DNA of 64,000 nt, from NCBI RefSeq assembly GCF_905147045.1, contig NC_065914.1:1860001-1924000 (forward strand), given 5' to 3'. Numbering within the stretch: position 1 is the first letter of the stretch; each line of letters starts with the position of its first letter. This stretch comes from Nymphalis io (taxonomy: Eukaryota > Arthropoda > Insecta > Lepidoptera > Nymphalidae). A model generated the notes under the pieces. The model saw only the letters and a list, made by a program, of their open reading frames with translations, was not told the DNA's origin and ran no database searches. The translations under genes and the position numbers were made by a program. Below, one piece after another: positions 49,801-61,300 of the stretch.

Positions 49801-52344
49801 GTCTAGTGGCTAGATATAAGGCCACCCGGAGTCAGGAAGTTGAAAGTATGTACGCTCCCATGCCTCGAAAAACACGTAAAGCTGTTGGTCCTGCGCTTGA
49901 ACTGGTGGTGTTGGATTTGCCGCCCCATCAGATTATGAGAGTTAGGGAATAGAGAGTGCACCTGTGTTTAATTTTATTATTCAAACAGTAACTTAATATG
50001 TAGGTATTGTACTTGGCCACAGGACTAAGTGCAAGTACCTCTCTGTTAGTTACTCTGCCGCCGTAAACAGCATTATTGTAAATAGTAAGAGCAATGCTTA
50101 GTATTGTTGTGTTCAGGTATGAAATGTGAGTGAGTGAGCAAAGTAGACACAAGGGACATAACATCTTGGTTCCCAAGGTTGGTGCATTGACAATTTAAGG
50201 AATGGTTAATATTTCTTACGGCACCAAGTCTACGGGCGGTGGGACCACTTCCTCCAGACAGCCCATGTACCTCTACTATGAACGCATGTATGTATGTATG
50301 TATATATGTCACGGCGCCTCCCGCAGTCGCTGCTGTTCAACCCCGAGAAGCCGTACGCTCGCGGCGCGCCGTACCCCGGGTACTCGGAGCTGGACCTGCT
50401 GACGGACTGCTTCGTGTCGCTGTTCCGCGTCATGCCGCACTCCAACGACACGCACAAAGTGTGCCTGAACCTCCTCACCAACATCTCCTACCACTACCAC
50501 TACGTCATCGTCGACTCGCTACTCAGGTTAGTTCTACTGATCTCTTATTCCTGTTTCTTGCCGACTACCAATAATTCTTGCAAGGAATGGTTAATATTTC
50601 TTACAATGCCAATGACTCATATTTTACACGTGGTAAAGGAAAGGTGTATATACAATAAATAAAGTCCACATTCGGATATCCGAATACAGTCTGCAATCGT
50701 ATGCCGCCGCATGCAAGCGTTCCATGCAAATATTGACTTTATATATTGCGTAGACAATTCAATTTCCTTTTTCACATGTAGTGTTAATGTAAATCGTAAT
50801 TTAAACGATAGTTATACAAGTATCGATTCAATAATTTTGATGAAATGTTTTCAGGATAATCAAACAGCCTCGATTGCCGTGGTGGCCGCAAATTGAGCTG
50901 CTCTACTCGAGAGCTGCGGAACTACGGGCAATGTTTACGGCCACGTTGAACAAAGCAAAGCAGGTATTTATTTATGATGATATCTTGGTTTAAAGTTTTG
51001 ATTTTTTTTTCGTCATTGTATATATAATTGTTAAATAAAAAAAAAACAAATAAATATACATTTCTTATTGTTATAAAATTTAATAGCAACGAAGTATATA
51101 GTGGTCGGACCAAGGCTTAAATCAATATATTAAAAAAAACACTACAATAATAGTACACTCAAATATAATTAATAAAAGCTTTTTTTCTATTTTCAGGCCT
51201 ATAAAGTCCAATCGCCATTACGAATGATATCATTATCACTAAAGTCTAAAGAAGTTCAATCGAAATTCAACAAGTCAGAAGAGATGACAGCGTATGGGAA
51301 CCTGCTCCTACTGCTTGTGAAACTAGTTCACGCTGATCCCAAGCTCATGTTGAGTGTAAGTTATTTCTTGAGTCATTTCAGAATCATATAATCCTGTATA
51401 AGAAGACTTGTTGCCTGGTTCCTTAACTTGACCTTGAATTTGCGATTATCTCTTAAGAGGCGCACGCGCATCTTATCTGTGCTTACTAATATTTTTTTAC
51501 TTTAATTTCCAATAGAATCGCAGCCGTACGGGGATAGAGATCCAATCGTCTACTATGGAACTGATCGACGGGCTCGTATCACTTGTTCATCACACCGGAA
51601 TGGAGGAGATATCCCAGGAGGCGATGGACGCGCTGCTCGCCCTGCACAGGCCGGATAGGGTGCACATGTGGAACCCTGAAGCGCCGCTCGACACTTTCTG
51701 TGATTTCAGGTAAGAATAACCGGTCATGTTTTGTCTAATTAAGAATCTAGCCAGTCTGGATCAACATCACCTATAGCTGACTCCTATGGTAGGAGTGAAG
51801 GTGAAATGAACAAGTTTGACCTTGACTTAAAATGGTACCATTGGTGGAGATCAAAATAATCAGTCATTGTATGTGAATTCGTGTAAAAATTTGAATATTG
51901 GTGAAGTTGTTTTCGGAGCTATGGAAGTGAAATAAATAAATATATATTAATCAAGAAATGTTTGTAATGCATAATATAACGGAATTATCAGCGAATGGCA
52001 TGGAATTGGATATAATAAACTTTGTAGTTTTATGTAGTGCCGTAATTAAATAATCTTTAAACTTAAGATGTCTTGGGCCCAGCGGGGGGATATTTACGTG
52101 CTGTTAAACACTACTGCTGTTATGTATTACTACTATACCAATATAATTTCCTCACTCCAGCTCGCAAATTCTGTACAACATAAGTCAGAAGCTGATCCAG
52201 CGAGAGATCGGGAACTATCGCGAAGTGCTGCGTTGGCTGCGCGACGTGCTGACATGCCGGAACGAGTTCCTCGCCAAGCAGAAGGACTACGCCAACGTCA
52301 GCTCACAGATACCGAAATGCAAACAGGCGCATTTTAATTTGGAG
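32312..52344 (+). CDS. Nf1: Nf1 exon map, exons 1-14
   Basis: Exons are 32312-32371, 32763-32918, 44577-44763, 45342-45463, 45816-45915, 46212-46312, 47380-47529, 48477-48576, 49605-49747, 50327-50526, 50855-50963, 51197-51355, 51516-51709 and 52161-52344. All borders are GT/AG and every phase matches. Exon 10 is GC-rich and encodes LLFNPEKPYARGAPYPGY. Exon 14 ends KQAHFNLE and starts within a split Ser codon. The intron after exon 14 carries repeat B. Confidence 0.93.
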
Positions 52345-55300
52345 GTAAGTTGGAATTAAATATTCTGAGTAGATAATCTGATGTAGTACTGGTGGTAGGA
52401 TTTTGTGCAAGCTAGTCTGGGTAGGTACAACCCACTCATCAGATATTCACCGAAAAACAGCAGTACTTGATTTTGTTCTGTTCCGGTTTGAAGGGTGAGT
52501 GAGCCAGTGTAATTACAGGCACAAGGGATATAAAATCTTAGTTCCCAAGGTTGGTGGCGCATTGGCTATGTAAGCGATGGTTTACATTTCTTACAATGCC
52601 ATTGTCTAAGGGCCTTGGTGACCACTTACCATCAGGTGGCTCATATGCTCGTCCGCCTTCCTATTTTTTTATATATATATATAAATCAACACATAATTAA
52701 TTATACAATATATAAATTGATGGCGTTAGTTGTTATTTTAATCACTTGATGCGGAGAGCTTGATATTGATAAACAAAACAGTGAACTGTATATAATATTA
52801 GATAGACAGAATAGACGGATTTATGCGCACGCACGTATCTTTGTAAGACGTTCAGATGATGCCGAGACGTCGGCCCGGACAACGGTTCATTCATTGTACT
52901 CAGCATCACGCTATATTCTGTTTTAATCTGTGTCTAAGCAAACAGATGCACTCGCATCCGACATATTGAAACACATCTGAATTAAGAATATGTATGTAAC
53001 CACAGATAATACAGTGCAGGATACCTGCAAATGTAGGATGAAATACTGCCTCACGTTTATTCGCGCTGGCGCTCGTCGCAGGTGGTGTTCTTCATGTACC
53101 TGTGGTCCATCGACACGGAGGCGGTGCTGGTGGCCATGTCGTGCTTCGCCCTGCTGTGCCAGGAGGCCGACTCGCGCTGCGGCTCGGACGACGTGTCGGT
53201 GCACACGCTGCTGCCCAACTACGCCGTGTTCCAGGAGATCGCGCACACTTCCACCGTGCTCACCACCGGTGCGCCCCCCACTCCTATTTACACCTACACA
53301 ATCTTAAATAATTTAATGTATACTCAACGTCATATTTGAATTATAAAAAATTGATTGAGTTCTAGAAATATTTACGAAAAGTGGTACTCGTTAGTTATTT
53401 GACTGATATTAGTAATGAATATCATATGATATTATATATATGATATCATTTATATTATAGCTTTCGATTCTCGATTTTCTGTATAAATGAAATTAACTAA
53501 AACAATTATTATAAACAAAAGTTGGGCGTGGCTTAAATATCTGAATGACGAAGGTCATAAGGTACTGTCGGCATCTTCAATAAAAAAAATATCTTTTTAC
53601 AAGCAGCCAGTCAGGATGCTTTTACAAAAACATTCACAGTAAGTATCGTAGAAATATTATTAGTGGTAGAGCTGTGTCCAAATCCATCTAGGTAAGTACC
53701 GTCCCTCATCATATATACTACCGCCAAACAGCAATACTTAGTATTGTTGTATTTCGGTTTGGAAAGTGTGTGACCAAGTAACTACAGACATGAGAGACAT
53801 GACACCGTAGTTTCCAAGGTTGCTACCAATTATGTAACTACTTGGCATCAGCTCTTGTCAGTTTATATAGACCCTTATTATACACGCGTGGAGCCGGGCC
53901 AGAAAGCTAGTATTAATATAAACATAGAAGTTTTGGAGCTTCTAATACATCGTTATTCCGTTACTAAACTAATGAAAACTTGCCAGTACTTGCCATCTCT
54001 TTTCTATAATAGTAAAATTTAATTCTAGAATATTCCATATCAATTACTAATATAACACTATGATTTAGGTTCAGCAGCTCTTCAAAAACGTATAATGGCA
54101 TTGCTGAGGAAGATAGAACATTGCGTGAACGGTGTTCAGCCTGCCTGGGAGGAGACGTTTATACGTTGGTGAGTACACCATTTTATACACTTGGGCTACC
54201 TCGTTTGTTTAAAGGCTAGATCATAAGCCCTCAAATCGCTAGAGACTGGATTCAAACCCCGGTTAAAAGCCAATAAAAAATAACCTGACAATGAACTCCC
54301 ATGCCATGCAGGAAGGTACGTAAAGCTTGATACTCTTCCCGGTCGTGTCGGATTGCTGTCCCATCAGATTATGAGATTGAGGGTATAGAGAGTGCACCGG
54401 TGTTTGCGCATTCACTCTTGCTACATCTTAGACCGTGTCGATGCTTAAGATTAGGCAAGTCAATGGTCAAACGCTTGCCTATTAAGTGTAAAAAAAAGAA
54501 AAAATACGTTTCACGCAGTTGGATAGTCTCCTTCAGAATGGTATGAAATCGGTTAGGAGGAAATCATCATTATTATACATGTTTAATGCTTTTATTTAAT
54601 GTTAAATAAGGGTCAAATGATGCAACCGAATTCGAAACCTGTCCCAGTGTTTCGTCCAACACGCATGTATGTACTCATAGTGTTTGTTACGATACGAACT
54701 AGCAATATGATCTTGAAGTACTGTTAAAATTTGTTGTGAGAATTTTTGTAATGGTAAGGCGTTTAGCCTTTATGTACCGTTGGCAAAACGATTAAAATTA
54801 TTCATTTTTGTTTTTGTGTATTATGTTTATATTTTATCCAAAGTGAGTATTGAAGAAACTCTTTTTAAAAAAGAAATAAACGTTTTTTAAACGTTTGTCT
54901 AAAGTTTGTTTTATACCTATGGCAGAAGAAGTAAAGACAAACAAACTTTTGATTTACACGTACCCATGCGTTTTGCTAAATAATTATATTATAAACTTAG
55001 ATCAAATAGAGACATTATAAATATTGGAAGTATCGTGCTCATACAAACCGCACGGACACCCTTAGACTCGCACAGACCCGCACCGGCACAGGCGGTCCGC
55101 GTCGGTCCACGTCAGTGCAGTCGCAGTGTACCCTTACGCTCGTGCGCAGGGACTCGGTGTGCAAGCTGCAGCAGAAGTACCCGAAGGGCGTGGCGGGTGA
55201 CAAGCCGCCCGAGTCGCCGCACCACGCCGCCGCCGAGTGCCGCGTGGCGCCGCACAGCGACCACGACGGGGAGGTGCGGGTGCGGTTCTTTGTTACCGCC

Positions 55301-58300
55301 TTTCCCCACGGGGACGGGGGGGGGGGCACACTGACCACTGGCTTAGCGACACCTGAACTCATTTACTTCAACTTGAGTATTTTTCATTTTATAAATAAAT
55401 GTATATTGCCACATCCTTCAACTTCTGTACTGTATTCTGTTCAATCCGTCTTCTCCTTCATATCTAAAAGAACGTTTTCAATTTCTTAGTTCTTCACATA
55501 GCCATAATCTTCGTTCTGAAGAGAATTTGATTTTAAAAATACCACCTCATACAACATCTTTTTATAGTGACTCATTTACAGTCCATTCAATTCGTCTTTG
55601 GAACTCTCTTCCACTAGAAGCAAGACGTGCACCAACTATTACTTCTTTTAAAAAAATGATAAAAGAGCACTATCTTGCTTCATGAAGAAATACTGCAATT
55701 AAATATTTTATTTATTATGTAAGTATCTATAGTATGTAAATGTATATATTTATAATGTGTATGTATATTATATTATTATATAATTATATATTTATGGAAT
55801 ATTTATTTATGTATCGTATATATACATATATATATTGTATCTATTTTTTTTTTTTTATGTATTAAATAATTGTACACCCCTACCATCCTATCTCTCTCCT
55901 CTACCAAAGGTTGCCTGGAAGAGATCGCTGTTTTAGCGATAAGGCCGCCTATTGTACATTTTTCTTTTCTTTGTTTTGTTTTACTCCTATTATTTTTGTC
56001 TATATTGGTGTGCAATAAAGAGTATATAAATAAATAAATAAATAAATATATTGCCTACATTTAGATTACGAAGAAGTTATCACGTTCAAATGGACATTAG
56101 TATTTAATCTATAACGATTAAAAAAAACAATATTTTCTCTTTTAGATGCAAATCCAGGAATGGGCGAACATGACCTCGTTCCTGTGCGCTCTCGGTGGAG
56201 TTTGTCTTAAACGGAAGCCAGCCCCCGTGCGGTCTCAATTGCACACTGACGGTGAGAACATTGATTTATTTATTTATCATTGTATTATTTTGTATGACGT
56301 CATCAGAGTGGGATGGAACCTTGTCAAAAGTAAATCGAACAAAGGAGCGATAGCAAAGAAGTTCCGAATAATAATAATTATTGTTAGTATGTATCATAAT
56401 AATGTATCAAAATATCTGTGGTTTTAACTACTACTAACGCCACCTAGTGAATAAAGTTTACATCACTGATCCCACGTGTTTTAATAGGTTATGGGCCCAG
56501 TCATATGCGCACTCGCGCCACTGTCGACGTACCATTCCGTCTTGTTAAACTTGCCGTTTATTAAAACAACGTTAAAAACGCATTTATTAGTGGTTTTCTT
56601 CAATAACGGACACTGGTTCCGATAATGTCCGGTGCTTTTACATTTGTAACAAGTAACTTCCTTTGTTATTAAATCTGTCACTGACTTCTTGTTTGACGTA
56701 AATGCATGGGCATTTTGCTTCGGCTTACTTTTGCGATTTTTTAAATAATATTTATTTTTTGCCATAAATGCAGCGCCGCTAGATTCGGATTCATTTGCAA
56801 CTTCCATGTCAAGCAATTTTGATTTAATGACATCAGCAGTTATCGGAATTCCTGAATGCTCTATAGCCATTATCATAGGTGAATAACGATCGGTTAAACC
56901 TGCTAATAATAATGATCTCACCCATTCGTCGGTGATTGTAAATCCTGTGCCATTTAGGCGTTGACCTGTTTCGACAATTTGTGTGACATAGGTAACCATC
57001 GAGTCACAACTATCCAGTCTAATATATATTTAATGTCGAGGTAAGGTTATTTTCCTCGAGAAATCGGGGTCATCAAACATGGTTTTTAATTTAGTCCATA
57101 ATGCCGCTGAACTTTCGGTATTTCTTTTGTGCACGTACAATGCTGGATCAATCGTCAATATTAACTTTGCCTTTGTTTTGCCATCTTCTGCTGGCTTAAT
57201 TTCGAAACCGGCTGGTGGTTTGATGTACTTTTCCATCCCGTCTAAAACCAGTAAGTTATCAGCCGCAAAACACCACTCGTCATAATTCTCCCTGCCTTTT
57301 AATTTTGGCACACTTGTTATATAGTTTGAATTAATGTTTCCGTGAATCACAAACACAATTTATCTATTTTCAATTAAATAACTGATAAATTCGGAAGAGG
57401 CCCATAACCTATTAAAATAAGACCTATTATAATGAGAGCTATCAATAATGCAATTGAAGACAAACATGTCAATACCTGAGGTTTTGCAAACAAAAGTGGG
57501 GGAAATGTGTTAAGGTTAAAAAGGGCTATTTATGGACTAAAGCAATCATCTCTAGCATGGTATGAGAGGGTTAAAGATTGTCTTTGTAAATTATGTTTCA
57601 ACAACAGCCAGTATGAACTATGTTTGTTTGCAAAAACTAAAGATAATGTTAAAATAATCATTGGGTTGTATGTAGATGATTTCTTAATTTTTTCAAACAA
57701 CGACAAAGAAACTAAAAAATTGAAAAATGCATTAGCTTCAGAGTTTAAGTTAAAAGATTTGGGTCCTGTTAGACAGTATCTAGGAATGAGAATAAATGTA
57801 AACAAAGATTTTATTACTATTGATCAAACACAGTATATTGAACAATTAGTTGAAAAATTTTAGATGTCTGATTATAAGCCTCAGAGTACTCCTATTGAAC
57901 CTAAATTGAATATCGAAAATCTACAGAATGTTTGCCTAATGTTCCTTATCAAAAACTCATTGGCAGTTTAATGTATCTGGCAGTATTAACAAGACCAGAC
58001 ATTGCTTATGCTGTAAGCTATCTCAGCCAATTTAATACTTGTTATAATGTCAGTTGCTACAATTATGCAAAACGAATATTGAGATACTTGCAATGTACTA
58101 AAAATTATTGTTTAAAGTATACCTATATATATATTGTTTATAGTATATAAAGAATTGAACATAAAATAAAATTTAAAGAGTATCATTTCTATTTCATATA
58201 CCAGAAAGTATAATGTTTCAGGAAAGACGCCCCAAGAAGTCGAGTACTGTCTGGTCACCCGGTAAGTTTAATTATATATATTTTTTTATTTCAATGTTGT

Positions 58301-61300
58301 AGTTTTTACTTCCTACACAGACGTCGTCATATTTCTTGCCAATTCAAACAAAAAAATAATGAATTATACACTTAAACCTTCGTCGTGAATCTACTGGTGG
58401 TAGAGCTTTGTGCAAGCTCGTCTGGGTAGGTACCACCCACTCATCAGATATTCTACCGCAAAGCAGCAGTACTTGGTATTGTTGTGTTCCGGTTTGAAGG
58501 GTGAGTGAGCCAGCGTGATTACAGGCACAAGTGACATAACATCTTAGTTCCCAAGGTTGGTGGCGCATTGGTGATGTAAGCGATGGTTAACATTTCTTAA
58601 ATGCCAATGTATATGGGCGTTGGTGACCACTTACCATCAGGTGGCCCATATGCACGTCCACCTTCCTATTCTATATAAAAAAAAACACTCCGTCCATTGC
58701 TGAAAACCGTAGCGTTTTTGCATTTATCGCGTTCATACAGACGGACGCGACGGGAGGACTTTGTTTTATAATATGGTATTTCTTTTTATAGATTTATTGG
58801 CCAGCTATTAGGATTACTACTCTGCAGTAACGAAGGCTTCGGCGCCCAAATACAGAGTCACGTCAAGGTATCGGTCGGCGACGAAATGTCTCCGGCACTG
58901 TACCCGATACTATTCGATCAAATAAAAGCAATAGTCGACAAGTTCTTCGATCAGCAACAACAGGTATGATATTCATTTTGATTCTTTCTCACAATTAATA
59001 TATTTTTTAATATAAAATAGGTAGACATCGTGGCAAATGAGCCATGGTAAGTGGTTACCATTGCCCATAGACATTGGAACTGTAAGAATCATATCATATC
59101 AACAACCCCTAACATACCCAATGCTTTTACAAACCACCAATCTAAGGAACTTAACAATAAATCTTAGATGTGATGGTTGGTGGCGAATTGACAGTATATA
59201 GAGTGGTATATATTTCTTGTAGAGCCAGTAAAAAAAGTCTAATCAAACTCAAAATCTATAGGAAATCTGTAGAAAAAGGTTTTCAAGTTTATTTTACAAC
59301 TCCATTGCTCATTGGTCGATATGTATATACATAAATTACCGATCTAGGCAGGTTTACTCAACGTATTTTCCTTCACCCAGCGCCTAACCTTCAAGCCCGA
59401 GATAACTTATCACAAACACAAATACAGCCAAGGTACAATACATGATCTGCGTTCTAGATACACGTATTATATACTTTAATATATTAATTATACTTATAGG
59501 TGATGCTAACAGATATAAACACGCAATTCGTCGAACATACGATATTCATAATGAAAAGTATATTGGATAATAAGAAGAACGACCAGCCCTGTGAACATCT
59601 TAGCACTACATCCATCGAAGGATTGATGTTAGCCATTGTTAGGTAATTATATTTATAGTTATGTATTTCGGGCGATTTCACCCACTTTAAATGGTCCCAG
59701 AGATGAGTGTGTTCAAATAAAGACAACGAACTCTACTGTTTTATTATATAAGCCGTATCTTGGGTTTTGACTTCAAATTTTTATTTAAAAATGTTATAAA
59801 ACAGTGAGTTTTTTGGGTATTTGGGGTTGCGTTCGAGTATATACATATATATACATATGTAAAACATCTAGTGGTGTGTGCGCAAACACACACTCATAAT
59901 TCGATGGAATGGTAATCTAACACGACCGAATTGGAGAGTTCAAGCGTGGGACCACCGGCTTTGGTCCGTAAGAAAACGTGCAAATTCCTGTATGTCTTCT
60001 TCAACTTTTCTATAATAATTCGACCACTGACCGAGCTTATAATAATACATATACTATTCCGCAGATACGTCCGTCACCTAGACATGACGGTGCTGTCCGT
60101 ACATATCAAGACGAAGCTCTGCCAAGTCGTTGACGCAATGATGAGGCGGAGAGATGACCTAGCTTTCAGACAGGTAATTTAAAGAATTAGTCATCCGATT
60201 GATAAATGGCCCATTTATGACCTTATGGTAGTGGTCACAACCGCGCTTAGACATTGGCGCTGAAAAAAATATCAACCGTACCTTATATAGCCAATGCGCC
60301 AACCTTGGGTACTATGATGTTATGTTCCTGTTTGTAGTTACACTGGCCTACTCACCCTTAAAACCGGAACACAACAATATCAAGTACTGCTGTTTAGCGG
60401 TAGAATATTTGATGAATGGATGGTACGTTAACCTGTACCTTTAAAAACACAGCACAGTTAATAATTCCATCGTCAAACGTTTCATCCAGGAGATGAAGTT
60501 CCGCAATAAAATGGTGGAGTACGTCACAGACTGGGTCCTCGGGACCTCGCATCAAATCGCACTGCCCCTGAGGGCGGACGCTTCCTCCATTACCAGGTAG
60601 TATACATACAGCTTTGTTTATTTAAAACCAGCAATTAAATTCATTTGGACGATAAATTCAATAACCGATTGTATTTAATAATTATTATTTTAAATTTAAT
60701 TTTGTAACTCTGATTTTCAAATGGTAAATGAAACTCAGGAAGTGCTTTCCATTAGTTACATTTAACATAATTGTATTTTATGATATATACCCAGTAGCAA
60801 ATAACTAGATAGCGCGATTCAGGAATGTGACATATTGAATGAGCGCCATCTATCGCCATTATGCATACTATATAAATTAACGAGATGAAATTTAATTCTT
60901 CTTCATTACATCGATAGAAAATAATATTATAAAGTTTCATCCTGTGATTGGAATAGGATATATATATATGTCTTTCTCATTCCATACTCGTGTGGTCCAC
61001 ATAGTGTGATCTTATAAGATAAATTGTATTATATCCTAAACATAACTAATATTGTCAATGCGAAATTGTGTTTGTTTGTTTGTGATCACGTATTAACTAT
61101 TCAACTGATCATCATGAGATTTTGTATATACGTTGTCAGGGATCCAATAAAGAACATAAGAGTACCCACACATACTGTATTTTTGATTGATTCACAAAAA
61201 AATCACATTATTTTTATGTTTCTCCAAATGACTAATAGTTGAGTCTTGCGATCTAAATGCACTGTACCACCAGCGGTTTAGTAGTCTTCCTCAATAGTAT

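Larger units (their letters stand above)
56479..58150. mobile_element. Rearranged copia-type retrotransposon remnant
   Basis: The left half (56481-57356) encodes Gag and protease on the minus strand; the right half (57507-58150) encodes RT and RNase H on the plus strand. The inverted segment is bounded by perfect 19-bp inverted repeats at 56479-56497 and 57399-57417. These contain ggttatgggcc, matching the complement of the initiator tRNA-Met anticodon loop, used as primer site by copia elements. No LTRs were identified. Confidence 0.8.

Noticed and set aside
50239..50574. Ala/Arg-rich frames over Nf1 exon 10
   Set aside because: Out-of-frame readings of a GC-rich exon whose true frame matches neurofibromin.
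55035..55334. Arg-rich frames over Nf1 exon 17
   Set aside because: Out-of-frame readings of a GC-rich exon; the correct frame continues WDSVCKLQQKYPKG from exon 16.
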